Positions 15,357-24,173 of a stretch of DNA of 34,985 nt are shown here, one piece after another. The notes beneath the pieces are model-generated. The model was not told the origin of the DNA. It saw nothing but the letters and a program-made list of their open reading frames with translations, and made no database searches. How positions within the stretch are numbered: the first letter of the stretch is position 1; every line of letters starts with the position of its first letter. The stretch covers positions 1 through 34,985 of the forward strand of contig JAQUJJ010000022.1 of the NCBI GenBank assembly GCA_028681035.1, in the 5' to 3' direction. Source of the stretch: Candidatus Cloacimonadota bacterium (GTDB lineage Bacteria > Cloacimonadota > Cloacimonadia > Cloacimonadales > Cloacimonadaceae). Made by a program: the position numbers and the translations under genes.

Positions 15357-15360
15357 GCGG

Positions 15361-15825
15361 TTATTGTCGTTTTTCTTTAAAAAAAGAGCTTAGCAGGTGG
15401 GAGCATTCACCCTCCAGTACTCTGCTAATCACTTTGGGATGGTGGTTAAAACTTTTATCGTTCAGCACGTTATATACTGAACCAACCACTCCTGATTTAG
15501 GGTCTGCCGCACCCCAGATGAGAGTGCCCAGCCTGCTCCAAATAAGCATTCCGGCACACATCAAGCAAGGTTCTAAGGTTACGTATAGGCTATAATCATA
15601 GAGGAACACAGGCTCTGATGCCATGATTCTGTCAATAATCAATTTCTCTGCATGAGCTAAAGGATTGGCATACTGTTTAGTACGGTTATGCTCGCTCAAG
15701 ATTACTTCTCCATCTTTAACCAGCACAGCACCCACGGGAATCTCGTTTTCCAGTGCCGCCTGTCTTGCTTCGGAGAGGGCGAGATTCATGAAGAATTGGT
15801 GGTTAATAGGGATTATTTGGCTCAT
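15361..15825 (-). CDS. tadA: tRNA-specific adenosine deaminase TadA
   Basis: TadA converts A34 to inosine in tRNA-Arg(ACG). The 154-residue protein has the zinc deaminase motifs H58-A-E60 (NPLAHAEKL) and PCLMC with Cys87 and Cys90, plus the N-terminal EIPVGAVLV segment and the GVVGSVYNVLND segment typical of TadA rather than of guanine or cytosine deaminases. The length is normal. The ATG overlaps the stop codon of the upstream lipoprotein gene by ATGA. It is the last protein gene of the rho-mutS operon and runs directly into tRNA-Ser(CGA). Confidence 0.92.
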   Translation of the reverse strand: MSQIIPINHQFFMNLALSEARQAALENEIPVGAVLVKDGEVILSEHNRTKQYANPLAHAEKLIIDRIMASEPVFLYDYSLYVTLEPCLMCAGMLIWSRLGTLIWGAADPKSGVVGSVYNVLNDKSFNHHPKVISRVLEGECSHLLSSFFKEKRQ

Positions 15826-17519
15826 GGGGTGTTATAGATATAGACTTTGGCTTCAGCAACTTTAGTATTAAGCCACTTTTCAAACCAGTTCTCAGGAAGA
15901 GTTTGCACATAAGTCTCACGGATTTGTGCGGGAGATACTTTCTCTTTGGTAAAGCTCAGTTTATGCACGATTGGCACCACCAAGATGCCTTTATGCTCGA
16001 TAGCGGGCGGGTCTTGTTTGGCTAGATAGGCTTTAACCGCCTGATAATACATGCCCGAAAGTTCCTGATTATCCCAAACGGTTTCCAGAGAGGCATTAGT
16101 TAATGCTACAGATGGAGGAAGTGTGCTTGAGATTAGCCTATCTGTTGCAGCCCAGCTTTCTGCCTTTTGCAGGTTTAGTTCGTGGCGTCTGATCTGCGTA
16201 AGCTTAGCGGAGATAATATCCTTAACTTGGTCTAAACTCTTCGTGTTTTGGGTCTGATTTTCCAATACTTCCACCACAATCCAAGCAGAAAGGGCAGAGG
16301 AATATATTGGCTCCAAAATAGAACCGGAAGACGCTGTACGCAGCTTTTTTAAAATAACTCCTTTCACATCTGGCGCAGAGAAATTCAGGCTGTCCGCAGC
16401 CATGCGTTCGCTTGCCGAGTAAGGAAGCTCAAACTCATTAGCTGCTTCGCTTAGCCCGATACTAAGCGCAAGCTCCATCATGCGTCTGGCTAGCGTTTCT
16501 GGCGCAGCGAGAGTGCTTGTGCGGGCTAGCGATTGCACGATGATGCTCTGGTAATCTGTTAAAGTCTTTGTGCTTTGCACTTTTTGATGTATTATCCAGC
16601 CAAGCTCACTACGTTGCACAGTGCTGCAAGCTCCATCACGTAGGGTGGCAAACTCTTGTCTTATCTCTAAAGGTAAATCAACAGTTTTCACATATCCATG
16701 CTTTACTAAAGTAAGAATACCACTGATACCCTGATTGGAATGGATAATATCCTCAGCACTAACGCCTGTATTCAGCATGTAGTAAATAGAATCGGCAAGT
16801 GCTTTGGAGATTGCGTTATCGTCTGCATCTGGCACCACAGGAACGAGGCTGTATGCCAGCTTGTGATATGGCTGTAAGCTAAAATTTGCCAAGTGCTTGC
16901 TGTAATAGGATGTAATCTCATTATCGCTGATTAGCACCTTCACTTCAGAAGGGTCGAAGAGAAAAAGCTGTAAATCTGCATTGCTGGCAAGAATATTGGC
17001 TATTTGTTTACTTTCCGCCGATGAAATAAGCTCATTCTCCACCAGCTTAGCTTTCAGTTTCAGAATCGGTATCAGATTTTCCTGATAATGCCTGCGTAAT
17101 GCAGAAAGGTTTTCGGGGCGGTCGGTTAAAAGGGATTGAGTATATAGCTGTTTGTTAAAAACGTCGTTAACCATGAAAACAGGTGAAACAAGAATGTGCT
17201 CTGGTATAGACGTAGTGAGAGTGTCAATAACCTCTCGCATGTTAGCGGTGATTTTGTACTTCTGATAATAGTCCTTAAGAATCACATACTTGGTGATATT
17301 CTTCCAGGTCTCTTTGAAAATAAGCTGCTTTTCTTCCACATCAGGGCTACGTCCAGCTTGAAAACTGAAGTTAGAAAAGTGCCCGCGATAAGAGTTTACA
17401 AACTCATCAGTGGGGATAACTGTGCCATTAACCTTACCGGCATTACTTCCAGGATTCGTGGCGCAGGAAGTAAAAAGGAAAAGACTGGCAATAAAAGTGA
17501 GAATAAGGAGCTTTTTCAT
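15822..17519 (-). CDS. SurA/PpiD-like peptidyl-prolyl isomerase domain lipoprotein
   Basis: This 565-residue protein starts with a lipoprotein signal (LTFIASLFLFTSC, lipid-modified Cys19) and a SurA-N-like chaperone segment: VNGTVIPTDEFVNSYRGHF, then LIFKETWKNITKYVILKDYYQK. A parvulin-like region follows (EITSYYSKHLANFSLQPYHKLAYSLV and LGWIIHQKVQ), then a second degenerate one. It is probably a periplasmic chaperone for envelope proteins, anchored in a membrane by lipid. The isomerase core is poorly conserved by eye, so catalytic activity is uncertain. The ATG at 17519 overlaps the mutS stop codon (ATGA); the upstream in-frame start at 17564 lies inside mutS. Neighbours are mutS and tadA. Confidence 0.8.
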   Translation of the reverse strand: MKKLLILTFIASLFLFTSCATNPGSNAGKVNGTVIPTDEFVNSYRGHFSNFSFQAGRSPDVEEKQLIFKETWKNITKYVILKDYYQKYKITANMREVIDTLTTSIPEHILVSPVFMVNDVFNKQLYTQSLLTDRPENLSALRRHYQENLIPILKLKAKLVENELISSAESKQIANILASNADLQLFLFDPSEVKVLISDNEITSYYSKHLANFSLQPYHKLAYSLVPVVPDADDNAISKALADSIYYMLNTGVSAEDIIHSNQGISGILTLVKHGYVKTVDLPLEIRQEFATLRDGACSTVQRSELGWIIHQKVQSTKTLTDYQSIIVQSLARTSTLAAPETLARRMMELALSIGLSEAANEFELPYSASERMAADSLNFSAPDVKGVILKKLRTASSGSILEPIYSSALSAWIVVEVLENQTQNTKSLDQVKDIISAKLTQIRRHELNLQKAESWAATDRLISSTLPPSVALTNASLETVWDNQELSGMYYQAVKAYLAKQDPPAIEHKGILVVPIVHKLSFTKEKVSPAQIRETYVQTLPENWFEKWLNTKVAEAKVYIYNTP

Positions 17520-20146
17520 GATTCTCCAATCAAACTGGTTTGGATTTCCAATAAGCGTTGCCAAGCTTGCACGGGGCTTAAATCGTTCATATCCAAATCC
17601 TTTATTTCGTTTATGATGGGGTCGTTTTCACCTGCCTTTTCGGCAAGTACTTCAAATATATCAATCTGAGGGGTGTCTCTGTTTAGCTTTTTACGGATGG
17701 ATGCAGATAAACCCTGGGGGCTAATCTCGTGTTCCTCAAGGTTCTTTAGGATTTCTTTGGCACGACGGATAACTCTTTCTGGCACACCGGCTAAGCGAGC
17801 TACTTGGATGCCATAGCTTTGGTCTGCACCGCCGCGTTCTATCTTGCGGATAAAAATCATTTCGTCGTTCCATAGCTTAACTGCTACGTTATAGTTCTTG
17901 ATGTCTGGGTAGATGTTTTCCAGCTCGGTTAGCTCGTGATAGTGGGTGGCAAAAAGAGTGAGTGCATGTTTGTATTTCTGAATGTGTTCTATTATCGCCC
18001 AGGCAAGGCTTAAGCCATCAAAGGTAGAAGTGCCACGTCCTATTTCATCCAGTAAAATCAGCGAATTAGCCGTTGCTGAATTGAGGATATTGGCGGTCTC
18101 TATCATCTCCACTAAGAAGGTGCTCTGCCCCTGCGCCAAATTGTCGGATGCGCCTACCCGCGTAAACACTCTGTCGAAAATCGGCAGGCTCATGCTAGAC
18201 GCAGGCACGAAACTGCCCATTTGAGCTAGAATCACGAGTAAGCCAACCTGACGGAGATAGGTGGATTTACCTGCCATATTGGGTCCTGTAATCAAGGCTA
18301 TACAAGTGTTAGGATAATCCAGGCTGGTATCATTGGGGATAAATTCGTCGGTCTCCACCAGCTTTTCGATAACCGGGTGTCGTCCATTCACAATCTCCAG
18401 TTCTCTGCTTTCGGTGAAGACAGGGCAGGCATAATGGTTTTGCCAAGCTAGATAGCTGAGGGTGGAAAACACATCTATCTCAGCGATGAGGTCGCTAAGC
18501 AATTGCAAGCGGGGAAGAGCTTCGGCTAGAGTTGCCTTCAGTTCTTTGTAAAGCTCGTATTCTAGGTTCTTAATCTTCTCTTCGGAAGAAAGCACCTTCG
18601 CTTCAAATTCCTTCAATCTGGGAGAGATGTAACGCTCTGCATTAGTGAGCGTTTGTTTGGCAATATAATAATCTGGAACCTTGCTCTTGTGCATGGCAGT
18701 AACTTCCAAGTAATAGCCAAACACGCGGTTATAGCCTACTTTTAGAGTTGGAATTCCCGTTTTGCGTCGTTCTTCTTCTTCCAGCTTGGCAATCCAGCTT
18801 TTACCATCGTGAATAATCACTAATAGCTCGTCTAAATCGGGGTTGTAGCCAGCAGCAAAGATTCCTCCATCGGTAATAGTAATAGGTGGGTTTTCTCTTA
18901 TTGCTTTGTCTATAATGCCAATGATGTCATCATAGTTAGCCATTTGCACTGTCCAGCTCTGGAATAGTGGGCATTCGAATGCTTCCAGCTTAGTTTTAAG
19001 GTGAATGGCGGATAGTAGGTAGGATTTTAAGGAAAGCAGCTCACGTGGATTGATTCTCAGAGAACCTAAACGCGAAGTGATACGCGCTATATCGCCGATT
19101 TCTTTCAGGTTGGTTCGCAGGTCTTTCAGGTAAGCACTCTTTTGCATGAATGCTGTAATCATGGCTTGTCTGGAGTGGATTAGCTCCAAATCCATAAGAG
19201 GGTGCAATAGCCACTGTTGCAATAGGCGAGAACCCATAGGGGTCATTGTCTGGTCTATCACAGAGATGAGGCTTCCATGCCTGCTGCCATAGCGTATAGA
19301 GCGGGTAAGCTCTAGATTTCGTCTGCTAATCTCGTCTAACTGCATATAATGCGACAAAGAGTAGTAGCTAAGAGATGAGATATGTTTCAAAGGTGAGCTG
19401 TATAAGCCCTGCACATAGGCAATGGCAGCTCCGGCGGCAGTTGCACCGAGGCTTTTATTATGCGCTCCATAGGCTTCTAGGGAGCTAACACCGAAGTGTT
19501 TCTTCAGTACCGATATTGCTTCGGAGCTTTGAAACTGCCAAGTATCGAAGATGCTGATAGTAGGCTCGTATTCCAGCTTAAGAGCTTTGATGAAAGCTTC
19601 GCTTGCGGGGGTATCCACCACTATCTCTGCGGGTCTAAAGCGTTGCAATTCATTGGCTAATTCAGCCGCACTTAGCTCTGTAAAGATGAATTCGCCGGTA
19701 GAGAGGTCTAGATGCGCCAAGCCTATCTTACGTAGCGGGTCTTGATAATACACCGCCGCCAAGAATACATTGGCATTGCCTTCTAGCAGCGAGTTATCTA
19801 ACACCGCACCAGGGGTGATAATTTCGGTAACCTCGCGTCTCACCAAACCAACTGCTTTTTTAGGGTCTTCTGTTTGTTCACAGATGGCAACTTTCAAGCC
19901 TGCTTTAATCAGTTTATCCAGATAAGTGCTAAGCGCATGATAGGGAAAGCCTGCTAGTGGGATGGGATTATCGTCGTTTTTATTACGTGTAGTGAGGGTG
20001 ATATTAAGTATTCTGGACGCCGTGTGTGCATCTTCGAAGAAGGTTTCATAGAAATCGCCCATTCTAAAGAGCACCAGTTTATCTGGGTGTTTTTGTTTAA
20101 CGTCGAAGAATTGGCGGAGCATAGGGGTTAGTTTTGTTTCTTGCAA
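17516..20146 (-). CDS. mutS: DNA mismatch repair protein MutS
   Basis: MutS recognises mismatches and, with MutL, starts strand repair. This is a full-length 876-residue MutS1: mismatch-binding FRMGDFYETF with Phe32 and Glu34, connector and lever domains, and the ATPase with Walker A GPNMAGKSTY (621-630), Walker B LILLDEIGRGTSTFDG (696-711) and ATHYHELTEL. A C-terminal tail near IRKKLNRDTPQIDIFEV links to the tetramerisation region. The start is a TTG at 20146. The first ATG, eight codons on, would remove the conserved KLTPM segment found at MutS N-termini. It is preceded by the TPR/SPOR gene (16-bp gap) and followed by the lipoprotein gene (ATGA overlap). Confidence 0.97.
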   Translation of the reverse strand: MQETKLTPMLRQFFDVKQKHPDKLVLFRMGDFYETFFEDAHTASRILNITLTTRNKNDDNPIPLAGFPYHALSTYLDKLIKAGLKVAICEQTEDPKKAVGLVRREVTEIITPGAVLDNSLLEGNANVFLAAVYYQDPLRKIGLAHLDLSTGEFIFTELSAAELANELQRFRPAEIVVDTPASEAFIKALKLEYEPTISIFDTWQFQSSEAISVLKKHFGVSSLEAYGAHNKSLGATAAGAAIAYVQGLYSSPLKHISSLSYYSLSHYMQLDEISRRNLELTRSIRYGSRHGSLISVIDQTMTPMGSRLLQQWLLHPLMDLELIHSRQAMITAFMQKSAYLKDLRTNLKEIGDIARITSRLGSLRINPRELLSLKSYLLSAIHLKTKLEAFECPLFQSWTVQMANYDDIIGIIDKAIRENPPITITDGGIFAAGYNPDLDELLVIIHDGKSWIAKLEEEERRKTGIPTLKVGYNRVFGYYLEVTAMHKSKVPDYYIAKQTLTNAERYISPRLKEFEAKVLSSEEKIKNLEYELYKELKATLAEALPRLQLLSDLIAEIDVFSTLSYLAWQNHYACPVFTESRELEIVNGRHPVIEKLVETDEFIPNDTSLDYPNTCIALITGPNMAGKSTYLRQVGLLVILAQMGSFVPASSMSLPIFDRVFTRVGASDNLAQGQSTFLVEMIETANILNSATANSLILLDEIGRGTSTFDGLSLAWAIIEHIQKYKHALTLFATHYHELTELENIYPDIKNYNVAVKLWNDEMIFIRKIERGGADQSYGIQVARLAGVPERVIRRAKEILKNLEEHEISPQGLSASIRKKLNRDTPQIDIFEVLAEKAGENDPIINEIKDLDMNDLSPVQAWQRLLEIQTSLIGES

Positions 20147-20162
20147 GCTGCCTTCGATTGTT

Positions 20163-21320
20163 TTAGTACTGGGTTACGAAACAATTAATATCGCTACTTA
20201 CGAGCTGGCTTTTTGCTGCTTCTGCCTTCGCTTTTTCTTCGAAAGCCCCGCACAATACAACCCAAGATATCTTACCCCTGGATACATCTTCATAATAGAC
20301 AGCCGGAAGGCTTAAGAGCCTAATGTTTATCACCAGTTTATTGGCATTGGCTTCTAAGGAAAATCTGCCAGCTTGTAACCAATAACCGGCAGTGGGTTTT
20401 GCTTTCAGTTTCACAGGGGCATTAGGTGTTTGCATTTCAGTAGGCTTAGGAGTTTGAGGGGCGGGAGTAATAGTAACAATCGGTGTATTAGGTTCTTCTG
20501 TGATGATAGGGATTTGCAATAATGAATAGGGGTAAAGAAAGCTAATATCAACACTTTTATTACGGCTGCGTATCTCGAACAATCTGTCTTCAATCAGATA
20601 AGCAATCTGAGAGTAGTTATCAAGTTCGTATCCTTGTTGATAATAGCCCAGAGCATCCTTCAGCTTATCAGACTGCTCGTAAGCAAATCCCAGCCTGTAT
20701 AGCAAATACTGTTCATCCACATCTTGAAGGTTCAGCTTTTGCAATTTGCCAAGAGTTGTAATGGCGCTGTAAGCTTTCTTTTGGGATAGATAGCATTCCG
20801 CAATCAGATAGTGTGCCGCCTCGCAGTATTCTCCCTTGGCATCCATGCGCAGATAGTTCTCTGCATGGTTTATGGCTGAAGTATAATCATCCTGCCACCA
20901 AGCGCACAAGCCAAGCCAGTAAAACCTCTCCATCAAGCCAGTTGATGAGATTTTCTTCAGCGATGCTTTAGCTTCTTCAATGTTGCGTTCTAAGATTTGC
21001 AGCTTGCCTAGTTCCAACAGACTCATTTGTGCATAACTGCTTTTTGGGTATTTGGCAATCAACTGTTCATGGGCAGTTACTGCGTCTGTCTTTTTTATCT
21101 TTAGCATGGCAGTATAAAAGCTGATACATGCACGCTCATCGCTGCTATTTGGTTTCAGGGTTACCAGTGCATCTTGAACTTCATCAATCTTGCCTTTATG
21201 AAACTGATCCTCGAGGTCTGTGAATTCCTTTCTTATCGCCGCACTTGCGCTAAGCGCTATGAACAGCAATAGAATTAAAAGAACAAGGTTCCTTGTTGCT
21301 TGCGGGGATGTTCTGGTCAT
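20163..21320 (-). CDS. Exported TPR-like protein with C-terminal SPOR domain
   Basis: This 385-residue protein has an N-terminal hydrophobic signal or anchor (NLVLLILLLFIALSASAA). Tetratricopeptide-like helical repeats span about residues 30-250 (for example AKASLKKISSTGLMERFYWL and LGYYQQGYELDNYSQIAYLI). A Pro/Thr-rich linker (TPAPQTPKPTEMQTPNAPV) and a C-terminal SPOR-type domain (YWLQAGRFSLEANANKLV, then WVVLCGAFEEKAKAEAAKSQ) complete it. SPOR domains bind peptidoglycan strands lacking stem peptides, often at the division septum. It is therefore likely a periplasmic envelope or division protein. Start and rho stop share one base (TGATG). Its position between rho and mutS gives no functional clue. 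Confidence 0.82.
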   Translation of the reverse strand: MTRTSPQATRNLVLLILLLFIALSASAAIRKEFTDLEDQFHKGKIDEVQDALVTLKPNSSDERACISFYTAMLKIKKTDAVTAHEQLIAKYPKSSYAQMSLLELGKLQILERNIEEAKASLKKISSTGLMERFYWLGLCAWWQDDYTSAINHAENYLRMDAKGEYCEAAHYLIAECYLSQKKAYSAITTLGKLQKLNLQDVDEQYLLYRLGFAYEQSDKLKDALGYYQQGYELDNYSQIAYLIEDRLFEIRSRNKSVDISFLYPYSLLQIPIITEEPNTPIVTITPAPQTPKPTEMQTPNAPVKLKAKPTAGYWLQAGRFSLEANANKLVINIRLLSLPAVYYEDVSRGKISWVVLCGAFEEKAKAEAAKSQLVSSDINCFVTQY

Positions 21321-22579
21321 CAGTTACTCATAGAGTTCAGTAAGTCATGATTGGTTTCTGCCGCCGCCATCTTTTTGCGAAGCATTTCAATGCCTTGGAT
21401 GGGGCTGATTGTTTTTAGGTATTTTCGCAAGACGTACATGCGATTAATTTCGTTTTTAGTAAGCAACAGTTCTTCTCGTCTGGTGCCGCTTTTCACAAGG
21501 TCAATAGCAGGGTAAAGCCTCATATCACTAATAGAACGGTCTAACACAAGTTCCATATTACCCGTGCCCTTGAATTCTTCAAAGATAACCTGATCCATCT
21601 TACTGCCGGTATCGATTAGCGCAGTGGCGATAATAGTTAAACTGCCTGCCTCTTCTGTGTTACGGGCAGAGCCAAAGAACTTCTTGGGGCGTATCAAACC
21701 GTTAGCATCCACACCGCCGCTTAGTACTTTACCGCTGGAAGGGGTTACATTGTTATAGGCACGTGCAAGCCTTGTGATGCTATCCAACACTATCACTACA
21801 TCCTGTCCCAGTTCAACCATACGCTTGGCTTTTTCCAGCACCATTTCGGCTACGGCAGAATGGTTCTTGGGGGATTCATCGAAGGTGGAGCTGATAACTT
21901 CTCTCTGCCCGGGCTTTAATATCTTCTTCATTTCGGTTACTTCTTCTGGGCGTTCATCCACAAGTAACACGATAAGATACACTTCTGGGTGGTTGCTAAG
22001 CACAGCGTTGGCAATATCTTGTAGCAGGATGGTTTTACCAGTACGTGGGGCGGCAACTATCAGTCCGCGCTGTCCTTTGCCGATGGGGGTGAAGAGGTTT
22101 ACTATGCGCGTGCTATAGTTCTCGGGTTCAAATTCCAGATTTAGCCTATCGGTGGGGTAATAGGGGGTTAATTGGTCAAAAGTACGCAAATCTTGCATAC
22201 AGGTGGGTGTCATGTAATTTATCGATTCCACACGTAGCAGGGCATAGTATTTTTCGCCTTCTTTGGGAGAGCGCACGGGACCGCTAATCATGTGTCCGGT
22301 TTTTAAACCAAAGCGTCGTATTTGGGTGAGGGATACATATACATCATCGCGTCCGGGGTTATAGTTATTATCTGGGAAACGAAGGAAACCAAAGCCATCA
22401 TCCATAATATCCAAACAGCCTGTTATAAAAGCCAACCATTCTTGTGCAGCCTGAAATTCAAGCATTTTAAACACAAGTTCATTCCCCTTAAGTTGAGTAT
22501 AGCCGGGGATGCCCATCTTTTTTGCCATGCGATTTAATTGTGCCTGACTTAAGCTAAAGATATCGTCTTCTATTAGCAT
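21320..22579 (-). CDS. rho: Transcription termination factor Rho
   Basis: Rho is a hexameric RNA-dependent ATPase that ends transcription. The 419-residue protein has the Rho N-terminal helical region, a cold-shock-like RNA-binding domain with DGFGFLR (61-67), Walker A APRTGKT (177-183), LVDERPEEVTEM, VIVLDSITRLARAYN (Walker B) and the SGKVLSGGVDANG loop. The N-terminal extension found in some phyla is absent, giving an E. coli-like length. AAGGAG lies before the ATG. It follows the methyltransferase gene with a 3-bp gap. A functional Rho is consistent with the scarcity of T-run terminators after several operons here, which is inference. Confidence 0.97.
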   Translation of the reverse strand: MLIEDDIFSLSQAQLNRMAKKMGIPGYTQLKGNELVFKMLEFQAAQEWLAFITGCLDIMDDGFGFLRFPDNNYNPGRDDVYVSLTQIRRFGLKTGHMISGPVRSPKEGEKYYALLRVESINYMTPTCMQDLRTFDQLTPYYPTDRLNLEFEPENYSTRIVNLFTPIGKGQRGLIVAAPRTGKTILLQDIANAVLSNHPEVYLIVLLVDERPEEVTEMKKILKPGQREVISSTFDESPKNHSAVAEMVLEKAKRMVELGQDVVIVLDSITRLARAYNNVTPSSGKVLSGGVDANGLIRPKKFFGSARNTEEAGSLTIIATALIDTGSKMDQVIFEEFKGTGNMELVLDRSISDMRLYPAIDLVKSGTRREELLLTKNEINRMYVLRKYLKTISPIQGIEMLRKKMAAAETNHDLLNSMSN

Positions 22580-22582
22580 AAT

Positions 22583-23302
22583 TTATCTCCTTTTTGTGTT
22601 ATATCCGGTTATTAACAAGCGGCTGGCACTGGCACAGCCAAACTCTGATATACGTGTTAACATAGTATTCCCTACAATTATTAGTTGTTCGCTATCTGGC
22701 ATCGTTTCCAATCGCTTTAGAGTGTCTTTGCAATTACGCACCAAGGTCTCACAATTTTTACTGGGATTGTCCACGGGCACATAGAAATCTATGATATCGA
22801 GGTTTTTCAAAGAGAGCTGGTTGGCAAATTCACGCAGTTCTTCGCGAGTATAGGTGTTTTGGTGATATACGCCTGATAGCCTATCCACAGAAGCTTGCCA
22901 ATGATGCATCAGAATATGAGTAATCTGAGCAGGGCTTTGTTCGCCATCGCTGTACATTTCAGTGATCAACAATAATCCATTTGGTTTCAAAACACGTAGC
23001 AGCTCTTTCGTAACTTTGTCTATATGTTCAATATGATGCAGGGAGTTGGAGATGGTTACAGTATCGAAATAGCTATCTTCAAACTCTATATCTTCGAGAT
23101 TCATGCGGTAAATTTCCACATCATTTTCGGGGAATACTTTTTCAGCATAATCAACGCTTCTTTCGGATGCATCAATCCCAATTATTTGGGTATAAGATTT
23201 CAGGTTCTGTTTCAGGGTGTGGATGAAATCCCCTCTACCAGTGGCAGCATCTAAAACTAATCCGCCATCAACCTGCGAAAGGATATTGATTATTTCTTTC
23301 AT
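22583..23302 (-). CDS. Class I SAM-dependent methyltransferase
   Basis: This 239-residue methyltransferase has motif I LVLDAATGRGDF, a motif II acidic residue in IIGIDASERSV, and FDTVTISNSLHHIEH followed by LLRVLKPNGLLLITEMY (motifs IV-V). This is the Methyltransf_11/UbiE-like arrangement. The substrate cannot be told from sequence. I chose the ATG at 23302 because GAGGAG lies 7 nt upstream; the longer frame to 23395 has no such site. It opens the operon that continues with rho. An 8-bp inverted repeat (ATATAGTG/CACTATAT) and a GGGGA-TCCCC hairpin lie just upstream and might be regulatory, but no promoter could be fixed. Confidence 0.85.
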   Translation of the reverse strand: MKEIINILSQVDGGLVLDAATGRGDFIHTLKQNLKSYTQIIGIDASERSVDYAEKVFPENDVEIYRMNLEDIEFEDSYFDTVTISNSLHHIEHIDKVTKELLRVLKPNGLLLITEMYSDGEQSPAQITHILMHHWQASVDRLSGVYHQNTYTREELREFANQLSLKNLDIIDFYVPVDNPSKNCETLVRNCKDTLKRLETMPDSEQLIIVGNTMLTRISEFGCASASRLLITGYNTKRR

Positions 23303-23662
23303 TGAGAATCTCCTCGCTTGTAGTAATATAGTGATTGGTTCAGGGGATGAACTCCCCAGAATAAAGACCATAAACACTATATGCCCCAAAGACAATTATT
23401 TGCCTGGATTATTTAGCCGTTACCTCAACCTTTTGCTTAGGTTTCTAAAACACACATTACAAACACTTTGAAACCCCTTAGGGTGAGTACATATATCTTG
23501 CTTGGACTTTGTCTATCGACCAATCAAATCTATTATTTTGCATCCTCAGTTTTCCGTCAAGAAATATCTTTAATCTTAGAGTAGGACTCTGAACCTGCTG
23601 AAATAAAATATAATGCTAAAAGTCAGGCTGACAAGAGTTAAGAGATCATAAACCTATTTTAT

Positions 23663-23695
23663 CAGCCTAACTCGCTATCCCAATAACCTGTTAAC
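23663..23695. repeat. CAGCCTAAC tract, second location
   Basis: CAGCCTAACTCGCTATCC followed by AATAACCTGTTAAC matches the start and the TAACCTG unit of the tract at 1321. Confidence 0.5.
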
Positions 23696-23713
23696 TTTTA
23701 ATGACAGTGGGTT

Positions 23714-23734
23714 TGGAGCCATTAACACCAAAAG
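23714..23734 (+). repeat. 21-bp direct repeat, left copy
   Basis: TGGAGCCATTAACACCAAAA plus G recurs at 23926-23946 with 19 of 21 identities. It ends 2 bp before copy C of the 110-bp element, while the right copy is 79 bp past the element's far end. Confidence 0.6.
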
Positions 23735-23736
23735 GT

Positions 23737-23846
23737 CACTTGCTGAAATCTCAGGTGATTCCCACGTGATTCCCACGTGAAGCCCACGTAAAAGCGTGGG
23801 AATCACCAAGGATTTTCCTCTGTGTTAGCAGAGATTGGAGCAATCG
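23737..23846 (+). repeat. 110-bp palindromic element, copy C
   Basis: This copy begins CACTTGCT and ends AGCAATCG, slightly decayed forms of the CCCTTGCT/AGCAAGGG ends. It keeps the CTCAGGTGATTCCC opening, the 11-bp GATTCCCACGT units and the inverted GCGTGGGAATCAC. It aligns without gaps to copies A (about 81/110) and B reversed (about 87/110), both by hand count. Confidence 0.85.
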
Positions 23847-23925
23847 AGATAAGTGTAGCTATTCTACACTGGAAGGGTAAAACAAGTATTATTGGATGTT
23901 AATATATTACTTCGGAAATTGAGCC

Positions 23926-23946
23926 TGGAGTCGTTAACACCAAAAG
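23926..23946 (+). repeat. 21-bp direct repeat, right copy
   Basis: TGGAGTCGTTAACACCAAAA plus G matches 23714-23734 at 19 of 21 positions. Confidence 0.6.
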
Positions 23947-24015
23947 TATTAAAAAATATACTATATCCTCAGCAGTGTTAAGGACTACAGCGGGGATTGG
24001 GATGGTTTGCTGCCA

Positions 24016-24099
24016 GTGTAGTCCAATTGACTAAAGAAGAATCAGCTAAGAGTAAAACTAACATCAGCCACACCGACTCCACACTTACTTGTGCCAGCA
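24016..24099 (+). repeat. 84-bp dispersed block, copy 2
   Basis: Equal in length to 1174-1257 and aligned without gaps. Both ends are well conserved (GTGTAGTCCAATTGACTAAA and CGACTCCACACTTACTTGT) and the middle has diverged. Confidence 0.65.
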
Positions 24100-24120
24100 T
24101 ACGCAACTATAGAGTTAGTA

Positions 24121-24150
24121 CAGCCTAACCAAGTTAACCTGTTAATCCTA
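24121..24150. repeat. CAGCCTAAC tract, third location
   Basis: CAGCCTAACCAAGTTAACCT followed by GTTAATCCTA. It sits 23 nt from the stop codon of the patatin-like gene, mirroring the tract at 1321-1372 beside its own minus-strand stop codon. Confidence 0.5.
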
Positions 24151-24173
24151 AACATCTGTCCTGATGTATTTCT

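Larger units (their letters stand above)
23303..24173. other. 871-bp gene-free gap rich in dispersed repeats
   Basis: No credible ORF lies here. From left to right it contains the leader of the methyltransferase-rho operon, a CAGCCTAAC tract (23663-23695), a 21-bp direct repeat (23714-23734), the 110-bp element copy C (23737-23846), the second 21-bp repeat (23926-23946), the second 84-bp block (24016-24099) and another CAGCCTAAC tract (24121-24150). The last three repeat classes occur in the same order as in 1030-1372, again just downstream of a minus-strand stop codon. Confidence 0.7.
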
